Source: Maribacter_C sp947494565
GTDB taxonomy: Bacteria; Bacteroidota; Bacteroidia; Flavobacteriales; Flavobacteriaceae
Assembly: GCF_047345415.1 (NCBI RefSeq)
Contig: NZ_JBLFEP010000008.1
Location: forward strand, 1 to 64,000
Direction of reading: 5' to 3'
Length of the DNA stretch: 64,000 nucleotides
Shown here: in pieces, positions 8,870-18,943 of the stretch
Numbering within the stretch: the first letter of the stretch is position 1
How the letters are laid out: each line of letters opens with the position of its first letter
Notes under the pieces: model-generated
The model's input: only the letters and a program-made list of their open reading frames with translations
Database searches by the model: none
Told to the model about the DNA's origin: nothing
Program-made: the position numbers and the translations under genes

Positions 8870-10432
8870 ATGAAAAATAGAATGAATAAACTTAAGATTA
8901 GTTTGGCGTTGCTTGCGGTCTTTGCATTCACTGTGAACTGCAGTGATGACATTTTAGACCAACCCAACCCCAATGCATTGACCCCTTCATCTTTTTGGCA
9001 GAGCGCCGAAGATGCGGAAAAAGGAATAATTGGCGCATATAGTCCATTGACCAACATTCTGTACTATTCCAGATTTGAAGTTTTCTTATCGGACTATCGT
9101 GATGATGTCATCAATGGTTTTGGCACATCTGATAGAACACAGGCAAGTTATTTCAACACAGACCCTGCAGGTAATCCCATAAAATGGGTTTGGCAGGCCA
9201 TGTATCAAGGTGTTACAAGAGCCAACGAAGTTCTTTTTAGGGTACCCGATATTGAAATGGATCAAACGACCAAAGACAACATTCTTGGTGAGGCTCACTT
9301 CATCAGGGCTTTTAACTATTTCAATTTGTTGAACAATTGGAGAAATATTCCCCTAATTACTATACCCTTTACTGAAATAGAAGATCCACAAGCAATAGTG
9401 CAGGCGGATCCATCGGAGGTATGGGCCCTCATAGAATCCGATTTACAAGCCGCCCAAACCTTATTGCCTGAATCTTGGCCTTCCGATCAAACGGGAAGAG
9501 CGACCTCTGGCGCCGCCATAGCTTACTTAGGTAAAGCCTTTTTGTATCAGCAAAAGTTTGCGGAAGCCAAGGCAGAATTTCAAAAAATAATAAGCAGTGG
9601 CAACTACCAGTTAATGGATAATTACGCTCATAATTTTACCGAGGAGTTTGAAAATAACGCTGAATCTTTATTCGAGATTCAACTCATTGCCGATGGCAAT
9701 GGTGCTTGGGGTGGTGATGCACCAAATCGCGGAAAAGGGTCGGGTTACCAACCTGATTTTGCTCCGGCCGGTTTCACCAACCAAGATGGTATGACCGTAA
9801 ACCAATGGGCACTCGACCTGTTTTTGGACGAAAGGACAATAAATGATGAAATTGACCCGAGAACGTTCGTCACTTTCTTTTGGAATACCAATGAGACCAC
9901 AACCTATGAGGGAGAAGTTCTTGAATCTAAAACCTACCTCGATCAATCTTACACCGACGTTTACGATGCTTCAGCTACTGATATTTATGGTAATAAATGG
10001 CTTGATTGGGAATTTAACGGACTTTCCCAATCTTTGGCAGAAGGTTGGCATGGTGCGGGCAATAACTTAAGAATGATGCGCTATGCTGATGTATTGTTAA
10101 TGTTCGCTGAGGCAGAGTTTGAGCTAAGTGGTTCTTCTGCCGCGGCATTGGATGCCATTAATCAAGTACGGGCACGGGCGGATATGCCGGCCTTCACTTC
10201 GTTGACCATGAAGGACATTGAAGATGAACGAATCAAAGAATTGACTTTCGAGCGTACGAGGTATTTTGATCTACTACGTTGGGATAAAGTTGTTGATGTC
10301 ATTGTCAACAATCCTGATCTTAAATCGAGAAGTGCAGGAACCAGTGCTTATAAACCCGGGAGAGAGTATATGGCCATTCCACAGAACGAGTTGGATCAAA
10401 ACCCCAACCTAGTTCAGAATGATGGATATTAA
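8870..10432 (+). CDS. SusD/RagB-family surface glycan-binding lipoprotein
   Basis: A 520-residue lipoprotein with lipobox FTVNC (Cys24); a second start at Met5 is possible. The N-terminal SusD-like helical region (FWQSAEDAEKGIIGAYSPL, FIRAFNYFNLLNNW) and the C-terminal RagB/SusD segment (MMRYADVLLMFAEAEFELSG, ERIKELTFERTRYFDLLRW, YMAIPQNELDQNPN) are both complete. SusD proteins form the lid on SusC and bind glycan at the cell surface. Translation follows susC within 17 bp, and the pair is closed by an intrinsic terminator just after the stop. Confidence 0.97.
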   Translation: MKNRMNKLKISLALLAVFAFTVNCSDDILDQPNPNALTPSSFWQSAEDAEKGIIGAYSPLTNILYYSRFEVFLSDYRDDVINGFGTSDRTQASYFNTDPAGNPIKWVWQAMYQGVTRANEVLFRVPDIEMDQTTKDNILGEAHFIRAFNYFNLLNNWRNIPLITIPFTEIEDPQAIVQADPSEVWALIESDLQAAQTLLPESWPSDQTGRATSGAAIAYLGKAFLYQQKFAEAKAEFQKIISSGNYQLMDNYAHNFTEEFENNAESLFEIQLIADGNGAWGGDAPNRGKGSGYQPDFAPAGFTNQDGMTVNQWALDLFLDERTINDEIDPRTFVTFFWNTNETTTYEGEVLESKTYLDQSYTDVYDASATDIYGNKWLDWEFNGLSQSLAEGWHGAGNNLRMMRYADVLLMFAEAEFELSGSSAAALDAINQVRARADMPAFTSLTMKDIEDERIKELTFERTRYFDLLRWDKVVDVIVNNPDLKSRSAGTSAYKPGREYMAIPQNELDQNPNLVQNDGY

Positions 10433-10453
10433 GTTTGTTGAGTTAGTTTAATA

Positions 10454-10486
10454 AAAAGGAACCGCTTAGTTTAAGTGGTTCCTTTT
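10454..10486 (+). terminator. Intrinsic terminator of susCD
   Basis: A 15-bp stem, AAAAGGAACCGCTTA (10454-10468) with TAAGTGGTTCCTTTT (10472-10486), has one G-U pair and a 3-nt loop. It separates susD from the next gene only 11 bp downstream, so some read-through or a promoter within the hairpin region is needed for 10498-13827. Confidence 0.85.
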
Positions 10487-10497
10487 ATCTTTAGTAT

Positions 10498-13400
10498 ATG
10501 ATAAGAACTATATTTTTAGTCACCACTGCCCTACTCCTTTTCTCTTGTGGTACTACTGAAACCGATACCGATGCATCGGCAAATACGTTCAGATTTACCA
10601 AAGTAGCACCAGAGTCATCAAATGTGCATTTTGTCAATACCATTATTGAAAATGACACATTGAATTATTTCAATTTCCCGTATTTATATCTTGGTGGTGG
10701 GGTATCCATTGGGGATATTAATAATGACGGCCTACCGGATATCTATTTTACAGGGAACAAGGTGCCCAATAAACTTTATCTCAACAAAGGAAATCTCGTA
10801 TTCGAAGACATCTCGGATACGGCAGGGGTTGCCGGTGACAATCGTTGGTATACGGGCAGTACGATGGCCGATGTGAATAACGATGGTTACTTGGATATTT
10901 ATGTAAGCGTATCTCGCTATGCATCCGAGGGCATCAATCAATTGTTCATCAACAATGGTGACAACACCTTCACGGAAAGTGCCCAAGAATATGGTATTGC
11001 CGATAGCAGCACCTCGATTCAATCTACTTTTTTTGACTATGACAATGATGGCCTACTAGATCTTTTTGTCGCAAACTATCCTATTGTAAAAGTGAGTATG
11101 GGCAATGCCTATTACTATGAAAAAATGAGGTTAAATAGCTTTGAAAACTCAGGGCATTTGTACCACAATAACGGTGACGGGACCTTTACCGATATGACCG
11201 ATAAGGCGGGGGTGCGAAATTTTGGCCTTACCTTAGGGCTAATCGCCAATGACTTCAATAATGACGGCTATAAAGACCTGTATCTTTCCAACGATTTTAA
11301 CGTTCCCGATTATCTCTATCAAAATAATGGTGACGGTACATTTACCGAAATATCAAAATCGGCGATGCGACATACGGCAATGTTCGGTATGGGAATCGAT
11401 GGTGGGGATTTCAATAATGATGGACAAATAGATTTACTTCAAGTTGACATGACCGCTGAGGACTATAAAAGATCGAAGACCAACATGGCGAGCATGAGTC
11501 CCGAAACCTTTTATGAAGGGGTCGAACTCGGATTTAATTATCAATACATGCAGAATACATTACAATTGAACAATGGGGTCGATAAGGGTGGAACTCCTTC
11601 TTTTTCGGATATCTCGAGGTTTGCCGGCATGGCAACCACCGACTGGAGTTGGGGAACCATTTTCGCTGATTTCAACAATGATGGCCTGAAGGATGTTTTT
11701 ATATCCAACGGAGTGAAGCGAGATGTGAATCATAATGATACGAACGAAAAATATAATGTGATAAGTCCCTTTGGGGCACCGAAAAAAAAAGACTTTCGAC
11801 TCTTACCTAGCACACCTATTGCCAATTATGCGTTTCAAAACAATGGAGACTACTCCTTTACCAATACAACAGTACCTTGGGGCTTTGATGAAAAAGGGTT
11901 TTCCAATGGTTTTGCCGTTGCTGATCTAGATAACGATGGAGATTTAGACCTTGTCATCAATAACATTGATACTCCTGCTTCGATTTATAGCAACCAAGGA
12001 ACAAAAGGAAGTCATTTTATAAAGGTAAAATTGGAAGGGCCAAAGGAAAATCCGTTCGGCTTAGGAGCCAAGGTTTCCGTTCGCACCGATTCTACAGAGC
12101 AGTTTCAAGAACTGACCCTAACCAGGGGGTATCAATCAAGCACGGAACCTATTGTACACTTTGGTCTAGGCCAAGCCAATCGGATAGATGAATTAAAGGT
12201 GATCTGGCCCAATGGGAACATCCAACTATTGAGTGGTATTGAAGTGGATATTTTAAAAGTAATCACCTATGAAGATAGTATCGCCAATGCTACATCTAAG
12301 AAGGAACAGCACAGTGCTATTTTTGAGGATATTACCGATAAATGGAATCTCGATTTCAAGCATACCGAAGACTACTATGACGACTACATTTTCGAACCGC
12401 TACTACCCCATGAGAACTCCGCTATGGGTCCGGCGTTGGCCGTAGGCGATGTCAATAATGATGGCCTTGATGATTTCTTTATAGGCAATGCAGCCAGAAG
12501 TAGTGCCAAGCTTTTCATTCAGAACCGAAATGGCAGTTTTGATTCGATGTCCGGCCCTTGGGAACAAGACATGCAATACGAAGATACGGGAGCCTTATTT
12601 TTTGACGCTGATGGTGATCAAGATCTGGATTTGTATGTAGTAAACGGTGGAAATGATAGAAGGAAGGCGCCGTCTTATTACCAAGATCGCTTATACATCA
12701 ATACGCAGCAAGGTTTCATCAAGAGCGATCAAGCACTGCCGAATATTACCGCTAGTGGGTTGAACGTGACCGCAGCCGATTATGACTCCGATGGGGATCT
12801 AGACCTTTTTATTGGAGGTAGAATAGTACCAGGCCGATACCCGGAAGCCGCTAGAAGTTATATTCTAAGAAACGAAGGAGGGCGCAATGAAGCCGCACGA
12901 TTCTCCGATGTCACAGAGCAATTGACACCGCAACTTGTTCAGCCCGGGCTTGTGACCAGTAGTCTGTGGGATGATTTTAACAACGACGGAATGATCGACT
13001 TGATCATCGCTGGCGAATGGATGCCCCTACGGTTTTTCAAAAATACGGGGGAAGATTTTGAGGATGTTACCGAACAATTAGGATTCAATCAGAGTAAAGG
13101 ATGGTGGTACGGTCTTGAAAAAGTAGATTTCGATGGTGATGGGGATATGGATTATATAGCAGGAAATCTGGGCCTGAACTACAAATACCGAACCAGCACG
13201 GAAACCCCCTTTCAGGTATACGCCAATGATTTTGATGAAAACGGTACGCTCGATATCGTCTTGAGTTATGAGAAAAAGGGAGTTCAATTGCCGCTTCGGG
13301 GCCGTGAATGCTCCTCTCAGCAAGTGCCCGCCATCAAACAGCGCTTTGAAACCTTTGAATCTTTTGCAGATGCGGATCTAAACGATATCTACGGCAAAAG

Positions 13401-13827
13401 CATGTTGGATGAGTCATTGCATTACACGGCAGATACCTTTCAGCATTATTGGATCGAGAATACGGGAAATGGCTCGTTCAAGTTGAATCCTCTTCCGAGT
13501 CAAGTCCAGTTTTCATCCATTAACACCATGGAGGTATTTCATTACAACGACGATCGGTACCCTGATATCTTGATTGGGGGCAACCTTTATGGATCAGAAG
13601 TAGAGACCCCACGAAATGATGCTAGTGTCGGCCTTATCGTGCAAGGTGATGCTCAGCAACCCAAAGTTGTTTCCCCCTCAACAAGTGAACTTATTGTTCC
13701 AGGGGAGATAAAGGCAATTTCGAAAATCGAATTGGGCGAGGGTAAAACCGAAGCTTTCCTCTTCGCGTTAAACAATGATAGCCTAAGATTAATTACTTTT
13801 AAGAAACAAGACGTACAACAAAAATGA
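10498..13827 (+). CDS. FG-GAP/VCBS repeat lipoprotein with ASPIC/UnbV domain
   Basis: A 1109-residue lipoprotein (lipobox LLFSC, Cys17). Many calcium-loop FG-GAP repeats of the form DINNDGLPDIY, DFNNDGYKDLY and DLDNDGDLDLV cover residues about 60-480 and again about 640-980, giving two beta-propeller-like blocks. An ASPIC/UnbV domain lies between them (residues about 530-585: LTLTRGYQSS, IDELKVIWPNG). Such proteins are commonly encoded beside SusCD systems in Bacteroidota; their role is thought to be surface glycan or protein interaction, but no enzymatic role is established. The ATGA overlap with the next gene shows translational coupling to the SMP-30-like protein. Databases sometimes label this family RNA-binding, which the sequence does not support. 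Confidence 0.9.
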   Translation: MIRTIFLVTTALLLFSCGTTETDTDASANTFRFTKVAPESSNVHFVNTIIENDTLNYFNFPYLYLGGGVSIGDINNDGLPDIYFTGNKVPNKLYLNKGNLVFEDISDTAGVAGDNRWYTGSTMADVNNDGYLDIYVSVSRYASEGINQLFINNGDNTFTESAQEYGIADSSTSIQSTFFDYDNDGLLDLFVANYPIVKVSMGNAYYYEKMRLNSFENSGHLYHNNGDGTFTDMTDKAGVRNFGLTLGLIANDFNNDGYKDLYLSNDFNVPDYLYQNNGDGTFTEISKSAMRHTAMFGMGIDGGDFNNDGQIDLLQVDMTAEDYKRSKTNMASMSPETFYEGVELGFNYQYMQNTLQLNNGVDKGGTPSFSDISRFAGMATTDWSWGTIFADFNNDGLKDVFISNGVKRDVNHNDTNEKYNVISPFGAPKKKDFRLLPSTPIANYAFQNNGDYSFTNTTVPWGFDEKGFSNGFAVADLDNDGDLDLVINNIDTPASIYSNQGTKGSHFIKVKLEGPKENPFGLGAKVSVRTDSTEQFQELTLTRGYQSSTEPIVHFGLGQANRIDELKVIWPNGNIQLLSGIEVDILKVITYEDSIANATSKKEQHSAIFEDITDKWNLDFKHTEDYYDDYIFEPLLPHENSAMGPALAVGDVNNDGLDDFFIGNAARSSAKLFIQNRNGSFDSMSGPWEQDMQYEDTGALFFDADGDQDLDLYVVNGGNDRRKAPSYYQDRLYINTQQGFIKSDQALPNITASGLNVTAADYDSDGDLDLFIGGRIVPGRYPEAARSYILRNEGGRNEAARFSDVTEQLTPQLVQPGLVTSSLWDDFNNDGMIDLIIAGEWMPLRFFKNTGEDFEDVTEQLGFNQSKGWWYGLEKVDFDGDGDMDYIAGNLGLNYKYRTSTETPFQVYANDFDENGTLDIVLSYEKKGVQLPLRGRECSSQQVPAIKQRFETFESFADADLNDIYGKSMLDESLHYTADTFQHYWIENTGNGSFKLNPLPSQVQFSSINTMEVFHYNDDRYPDILIGGNLYGSEVETPRNDASVGLIVQGDAQQPKVVSPSTSELIVPGEIKAISKIELGEGKTEAFLFALNNDSLRLITFKKQDVQQK

Positions 13828-14900
13828 GAAACAACCCTATAATACAGTTTAAGGTCACCTGCATGGCGCTACTACTTACGCTGGCCCTCGCATGTAAGCA
13901 GCAAAAAAAAGCGCCTGAAGATGCTACCGGTATTACAGCATCGGAAACTAGGGCCCCATCGGATATAACCTCCAAATTCGCGATCGAGATCTTCGATGAC
14001 CGCGCGATTGAAATCATAAATAGCGATGCTAAAATCGAGGTTTTGGCGAGCGGTTTTGAGTGGACGGAAGGCCCTTTATATGTTGAAGATGGCAACTATC
14101 TCTTGTTTTCGGATATTCCGAATAACAAGGTCTATAAATTAAACGCGCAAAACGATACGATTACGTATCTGCACCCTTCCGGGTTTTCGGGTGAAGATTT
14201 TACTGGAGCCGAACCGGGTTCCAATGGTTTGCTACTGAGCCCTCAAGGAGATCTCGTAATAATGCAACACGGAAACCGACAGGTCGCTAAGATGAATGCG
14301 CCTATCGCAAGTCCGAAAGTGGATTATACGACTATAGTAAATAGGTATCAAGGAAAACGATTCAATAGTCCGAATGATGGCGTCTATGATACGGAGGGCA
14401 ACCTCTATTTTACCGATCCCCCATATGGCTTACCTGGGCAAATGGAAGATCCCGAAAAAGAGCTCGAATTTCAAGGCGTATACTGCCTATTGACCTCAGG
14501 AGAACTGGTGTTGGTCGATAAACTTAGCAGACCCAACGGTGTGGGACTTTCCCCCGACAACAATACGCTGTACGTGGCCGTATCGGATCCAGAAGGTGCG
14601 GTCTGGCAAACATACAATCTGAAAGCCCCAGGTATCGTTGACAAAAAGGAATTACTATTTGACGTGACCCATTTGGTGGGTAAGGAAAATGAAGACGGAC
14701 TTCCTGATGGACTCAAGGTCAATAAGGATGGAATTCTTTTTGCCACTGGACCAGGCGGTGTTTGGGTTTTCAACCCAGAAGGGAAAGTCCTAGCTCGCAT
14801 TCGAACTGGACAAAAAACGGCGAATTGTGCTTTTGGAAAGGACGAAAAAAAGCTCTTTATGACCGCTGACGACTATATCTTGGCCGTAGATTTAAAGTAA
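13824..14900 (+). CDS. SMP-30/gluconolactonase-like lipoprotein
   Basis: A 358-residue protein whose ATG overlaps the preceding TGA. The signal ends in lipobox LALAC (Cys24), so it acts outside the cytoplasm. The body is a six-bladed SMP-30/LRE propeller: FEWTEGPLYVEDGNYLLFSD carries the metal-ligand Glu, then NRYQGKRFNSPNDGVYD, YFTDPPYG, RPNGVGLSPDNNTLYVA and PDGLKVNKDGILFATGPGGV. Family members are metal-dependent lactonases that open sugar lactones. Following SusCD and an ASPIC protein, it may hydrolyse an aldonolactone in the periplasm, for example after extracytoplasmic sugar oxidation. The substrate is not evident. Confidence 0.88.
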   Translation: MRNNPIIQFKVTCMALLLTLALACKQQKKAPEDATGITASETRAPSDITSKFAIEIFDDRAIEIINSDAKIEVLASGFEWTEGPLYVEDGNYLLFSDIPNNKVYKLNAQNDTITYLHPSGFSGEDFTGAEPGSNGLLLSPQGDLVIMQHGNRQVAKMNAPIASPKVDYTTIVNRYQGKRFNSPNDGVYDTEGNLYFTDPPYGLPGQMEDPEKELEFQGVYCLLTSGELVLVDKLSRPNGVGLSPDNNTLYVAVSDPEGAVWQTYNLKAPGIVDKKELLFDVTHLVGKENEDGLPDGLKVNKDGILFATGPGGVWVFNPEGKVLARIRTGQKTANCAFGKDEKKLFMTADDYILAVDLK

Positions 14901-14908
14901 AATAGGGC

Positions 14909-17014
14909 TTAAAAATTCTCCAGTTGCTCCAATGCCGCGGTGACAGTGGTCACCGGTAATTTGCACACACGGTCTTGGCATACATATATATAGGTCTTCC
15001 CGTCTACAAACCGATCTTCAAAAAGTGGCAACTCACTTTCCTTAAGACTTCCAACAATAAGTGTATTGGGAATAAATCGGGTCTGTAAATCGTTTATGTC
15101 CGACTTCGCGTTTTCCCCTACCACGGCAATTTCATAAAAAGGATATACCACCTTCAATAGCAGGTGACTCCAATTGGCATAACTAGAACTATATCCGGTC
15201 ACGTAGGGCAACAGTGTGGTCAACATCGTTTTCGATTGTTTCATATAGGCCACGTTGTAATTGATATGCCCCAACTGGAACAAATTATTGGCGATGACCG
15301 AATTCGGGGAAGGAATATCACCATCATGGGTTTTGACGATATTCGAAATCAGGTCTTCATTATCGTTGAATCGGAACAATCCGGAATTGGAATCCAAGAA
15401 CTTTTCTTGGGTAGTTTTGGTTAAGATAGTAGCAAAATCGAGATAGGAGCTATCGAGGCTGACCTTATAAAGTTGGATCGCTGCTTGGGTCAGAAAAGCA
15501 TAGTCTTCCAAAAATCCCTCGGAACGTTTGCTACCTACTTTGTACGAATGTCTCAATTGACTGTCGGAATAGCTCTTCTCAGTGATGAAGTCGTAGGTGG
15601 CTATGGCTTGTTCCAGAAAACGTTCTTCATTAAAGGCCCTATGGGCTTCGATCAAACCACTAATTAAAAGTGCGTTCCATGAGGTCAATACCTTGTCGTC
15701 GGTATTCGGTCTAACGCGGGCATTTCTGGCCTCCATCAATGCTGCAGACCATTTGTTTTTGTATTGTAGAAGTTCTTCCGCTCCAATCTCGTGTTCTTGT
15801 AAAAAGGCGGCATCCGAGCGTTTTTTATGAAGTATATAATGGTCATTCTCCCAAGCCTCTCCTTGTTCAATGGCATAGTACGAGCTGAACAGCGTAAATT
15901 CCGCTCCTAAAAGATTTTTGAGCTCTTCTGCTCTCCAAATGTAGAATTTGCCTTCCTCTCCTTCACTATCGGCATCCAGCGCGGCATAATAGCCCCCTTC
16001 CGAATGCTTCATTTCCCGGTTCAAGAAATCGATGGTTTCAAAAACAACCTCTTTGTACCTCGATTCCTTGAAAACGGCATACGCCTTAGCATAAAGGCCG
16101 ACCAGCTGTGCATTGTCGTAAAGCATTTTCTCAAAATGCGGTACTTTCCAATTCGGGTCCGTACTGTAGCGAAAAAATCCGCCACCTAGATGATCATAAA
16201 TCCCCCCGTTGGCCATTTGATCCAAGGTGTTCTTAACATGATCCAATGTTGCTTGATCTTCGTTGACTAAGGCATAATCCAAAAGAAAGTCAAGACTATT
16301 GGGAACCGGGAATTTCTGCTGCCCCTTATCTCCGCCTAACGTTACATCCCAGTTTTGTTGCCATGTAACAGTGGCCGATTGCAGCGCCTCCTTAGTGAGT
16401 TTTTCAAACTCGGAAGAAGGTTCGAACACATTGGTCGCTTCGATTCCTGCAGCCAATCTATCTGCATATTGTGCCGCTTTTTGAGGGTCTTCCGTAAATT
16501 GTTTATTGACATTGGCCAAAACCTGCATCCATTGGTCTTTGGTGTGATAGGTACCAAGGTATAACGGCTTGCCATTAGGCAAGGTGATCGCGTTCAAAGG
16601 CCATCCCCCATTTTGACCCTGCAGCTGCGCCGCTGTTTGGTATACCTGATCGATATCAGGTCGTTCTTCTCGATCTACCTTGATATTGATAAAGTTCTCG
16701 TTCATCAATTTTGAAACTTCCAAGTCCTCAAAAGTTTCTTCTTCCATTACATGACACCAATGGCAAGAAGAATAACCGATACTGATGAGAATAAGCTTAT
16801 TCGTTTCTTTTGCCCTTTCAAGAACATCTTCGTTCCAGGCTTGCCAATTTACCGGATTATGTGCATGTTGAAGTAGGTAAGGACTTGTTTCCCGTATCAA
16901 ATCGTTCGTAAAGGCATGCTCTTCGTTTTGACCGACAGATTCCTTGCAGGAGTAGGACATCATTATTAAAATGTAAAGAAAGAAGAAAAAGCCAAACCGG
17001 AGGACGAATCGCAT
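14909..17014 (-). CDS. YyaL/DUF255 thioredoxin-domain protein with six-hairpin domain, lipoprotein
   Basis: The open frame extends up to 17131, but the Met at 17014 starts a credible lipoprotein signal (RFVLRFGFFFFLYILIMMSY then SCKES), so I place the start there (701 residues). The N-terminal third is the DUF255 thioredoxin-like domain: ETSPYLLQHAHNPVNWQAW and the active-site motif SSCHWCHVMEEETFED (CxxC type). The rest is an (alpha/alpha)6 glycosidase-like toroid with GGIYDHLGGGFFRYSTD and HFEKMLYDNAQL. Homologues include bacterial YyaL and animal SPATA20; their biochemical function is not established. It is convergent with the SMP-30 gene, only 8 bp away, and does not obviously belong to the glycan locus. 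Confidence 0.88.
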   Translation of the reverse strand: MRFVLRFGFFFFLYILIMMSYSCKESVGQNEEHAFTNDLIRETSPYLLQHAHNPVNWQAWNEDVLERAKETNKLILISIGYSSCHWCHVMEEETFEDLEVSKLMNENFINIKVDREERPDIDQVYQTAAQLQGQNGGWPLNAITLPNGKPLYLGTYHTKDQWMQVLANVNKQFTEDPQKAAQYADRLAAGIEATNVFEPSSEFEKLTKEALQSATVTWQQNWDVTLGGDKGQQKFPVPNSLDFLLDYALVNEDQATLDHVKNTLDQMANGGIYDHLGGGFFRYSTDPNWKVPHFEKMLYDNAQLVGLYAKAYAVFKESRYKEVVFETIDFLNREMKHSEGGYYAALDADSEGEEGKFYIWRAEELKNLLGAEFTLFSSYYAIEQGEAWENDHYILHKKRSDAAFLQEHEIGAEELLQYKNKWSAALMEARNARVRPNTDDKVLTSWNALLISGLIEAHRAFNEERFLEQAIATYDFITEKSYSDSQLRHSYKVGSKRSEGFLEDYAFLTQAAIQLYKVSLDSSYLDFATILTKTTQEKFLDSNSGLFRFNDNEDLISNIVKTHDGDIPSPNSVIANNLFQLGHINYNVAYMKQSKTMLTTLLPYVTGYSSSYANWSHLLLKVVYPFYEIAVVGENAKSDINDLQTRFIPNTLIVGSLKESELPLFEDRFVDGKTYIYVCQDRVCKLPVTTVTAALEQLENF

Positions 17015-17388
17015 ATGTAATGGGATTAGAGCACAAAAATAAGACAATATGTGCCAAATCGTTTGTAGGGACCGCGGTATTCCAAATAAAATATAATCTA
17101 TGCGAGTGTCATCAAAAATCGAACAAGCCATCCGTGATTCAGCTTTTTAAAGCCCATTTACGAATCGACACTCCTTCCAAACTAATCATAAAAAAGTAGA
17201 TGTAAAAAATACTTTACAACTACTGAAGACCTAAAAAATCACCATTTTTCGTCACGTCAACCACATCATCCGCACATTTCACAACAAAACTCAAACACTT
17301 CTCAACATTTGTAAGTATTTTCTTATAAATATGTAGGTAATTGCACTTCGTAAACATATCGCTATAGTTGCGTGATAAAAATAAAACT

Positions 17389-17457
17389 ATGGTGAGCTAC
17401 AACGATTTGAACATCATACTAAAATACAAAATACCACCTACTCACTATGATAAGTAA
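17389..17457 (+). CDS. Possible 22-residue leader ORF
   Basis: ATG GTG AGC opens a short frame encoding MVSYNDLNIILKYKIPPTHY then DK and TAA. Its end overlaps the start of the next small ORF (17447) within TATGATAAGTAA, which would allow translational coupling. No homology is recognised. It is supported only by position ahead of a second small ORF and a strong terminator. Confidence 0.25.
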   Translation: MVSYNDLNIILKYKIPPTHYDK

Positions 17458-17581
17458 TCAACAAATAGCTATGTGCACTCCGCCTAAAAGGAGTCCTCTA
17501 CCCGATTTCAAAATAGCATGTGTTAAGAGACAACCCGCTGATATATTGAAAGTTACGGATTTATGGCAAGATGTAGCGTAA
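17447..17581 (+). CDS. Possible 44-residue small protein
   Basis: ATG at 17447 opens a 44-codon frame beginning MISNQQIAMCTPPKRSPLPD and ending KVTDLWQDVA before TAA. It contains two cysteines and is mildly basic, with no signal peptide or membrane segment. It overlaps the end of the 22-codon ORF and is followed within about 70 bp by an intrinsic terminator, so a short transcript covering both is likely. I do not recognise the protein. The transcript could instead be a non-coding RNA, since the segment 17582-17650 contains inverted sequences (GCATGTT and AACATGC). Confidence 0.35.
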   Translation: MISNQQIAMCTPPKRSPLPDFKIACVKRQPADILKVTDLWQDVA

Positions 17582-17651
17582 AGAAATTGTCCGTGTAAAG
17601 GGACGTGCACGGGCATGTTTTAGGTTAGTTGAACATGCGATGCATGTTTGG

Positions 17652-17677
17652 ACCCCGCAAGATTGCGGGGTTTTTTT
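17652..17677 (+). terminator. Intrinsic terminator of the small-ORF transcript
   Basis: ACCCCGCAA (17652-17660) pairs with TTGCGGGGT (17663-17671) and is followed by a T7 tract. It is a strong GC stem with a tight loop, oriented for the plus strand. Confidence 0.9.
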
Positions 17678-17994
17678 GTGCATAGAAGTCAAAAGCTATC
17701 TACACCACGCGGTAATCAATATCGAATCGCAAACCTCAGGTCTATCTTAGTTGACAACCAAAATGACTACTTACACAACAAATGTAGTACTATTCTTATT
17801 AAATAGTTTTTTATTGCATTGCTATTGGGAGCCTAGAGGTCCATTTCACCGTACCATTACAATTCTCAATACTATTCTTAAATGAAACAACTTATATATT
17901 CGATGACCTATGTTACCCTTGTAAGAATCCGTAAGGGTCTTTCCACCAAGCTCACTCCTAACCTATCGGAAATCTAGCTTATAAATTAGTAAAA
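17678..17994. other. Intergenic region upstream of porP-like gene
   Basis: About 320 bp of AT-rich sequence with no supportable ORF. It must contain the promoter of the PorP/OmpA pair. I could not pick a convincing promoter or operator by eye. Confidence 0.4.
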
Positions 17995-18933
17995 ATGAGG
18001 AAGTCCTTCATCATATGGGTACTAGCCACCACCGCCATATTCAAAATGGCAGCACAGCAAGATGCGCAGTTTACCCAATATATGTACAACACGGTCGCTA
18101 TAAATCCTGCTTACGTAGGTTCTAGAGAGGTGTTGAGTATTGCAGCATTGCACCGTTCGCAATGGGTCGGTCTTGATGGAGCACCAAAAACCCAAACCTT
18201 CAATTTACATTCCCCTATGGGCAAACAAGTCGGGATGGGTATGTCAATCGTGAACGACCAAATCGGCAATGGTACCCTTAAGGAAACGTCTTTCGATCTA
18301 GCCTTTTCGTATAGGGTGCCTATTGGCATTGAAGGACACTTGTCCTTTGGTCTGAAGGCCGGTGGCCATCTGCTCAACTTAGACCTTTCAAAACTCTCTG
18401 GTTTTCTGGAAGAACAGCGTAACAATGGCTTTTCGAACGTCGACAACAACTTCTCACCAAATTTCGGAACTGGTATCTATTACCGAACCAATCGCTTTTA
18501 TGCGGGCTTATCCGTGCCCAATTTCTTGGAGACCGAACATTTTGATGGTTCAGCGAATTCCACTTCGTATTTGGCCAGGGAACGTATCAACTGGTATACC
18601 ATTCTAGGTTATGTATTCGATATAAACAACAACTTGAGGTTCAAGCCGGCCCTACTCTTTCGAGCGGTGAAGGGCGCTCCTGTGCAAATGGATCTTTCCG
18701 GCAACCTATTGATCAATAACAGCTTCAGTCTTGGGGCAGCCTATCGTTGGGAAGCGGCCTTTAGTGCCCTAGCAGGCTTTCAGATCAGCGACCAGTTGCT
18801 ATTGGGGTTGGCCTACGACCGTGAAATTACCGAATTGGGAGATACCGCGTTCAGCGACGGAACTTTCGAAGTATTCCTGCGTTTTGAATTGTTCGACGGT
18901 AAGAATGGCGTATTGACCCCAAGGTTCTTTTAA
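17995..18933 (+). CDS. PorP/SprF-family outer-membrane protein
   Basis: A 312-residue protein with a signal peptide ending near KMAAQ. The family signature follows at once: QDAQFTQYMYNTVAINPAYV, HRSQWVGLDGAPKTQ and FNLHSPM. The body is an outer-membrane barrel of about 14 beta strands. PorP/SprF proteins anchor type IX secretion substrates or gliding adhesins at the outer membrane. The next gene, 10 bp downstream, is the usual OmpA/PD40 partner (PorE-like). The large secreted adhesin gene that often precedes such pairs is not present upstream. Family assignment is firm; the partner substrate is unknown. Confidence 0.93.
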   Translation: MRKSFIIWVLATTAIFKMAAQQDAQFTQYMYNTVAINPAYVGSREVLSIAALHRSQWVGLDGAPKTQTFNLHSPMGKQVGMGMSIVNDQIGNGTLKETSFDLAFSYRVPIGIEGHLSFGLKAGGHLLNLDLSKLSGFLEEQRNNGFSNVDNNFSPNFGTGIYYRTNRFYAGLSVPNFLETEHFDGSANSTSYLARERINWYTILGYVFDINNNLRFKPALLFRAVKGAPVQMDLSGNLLINNSFSLGAAYRWEAAFSALAGFQISDQLLLGLAYDREITELGDTAFSDGTFEVFLRFELFDGKNGVLTPRFF

Positions 18934-18943
18934 AGTACAACCC

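Noticed and set aside
17015..17131. N-terminal extension of the YyaL-like protein
   Set aside because: The extra 39 residues precede a good lipoprotein signal at 17014 and read like untranslated DNA.
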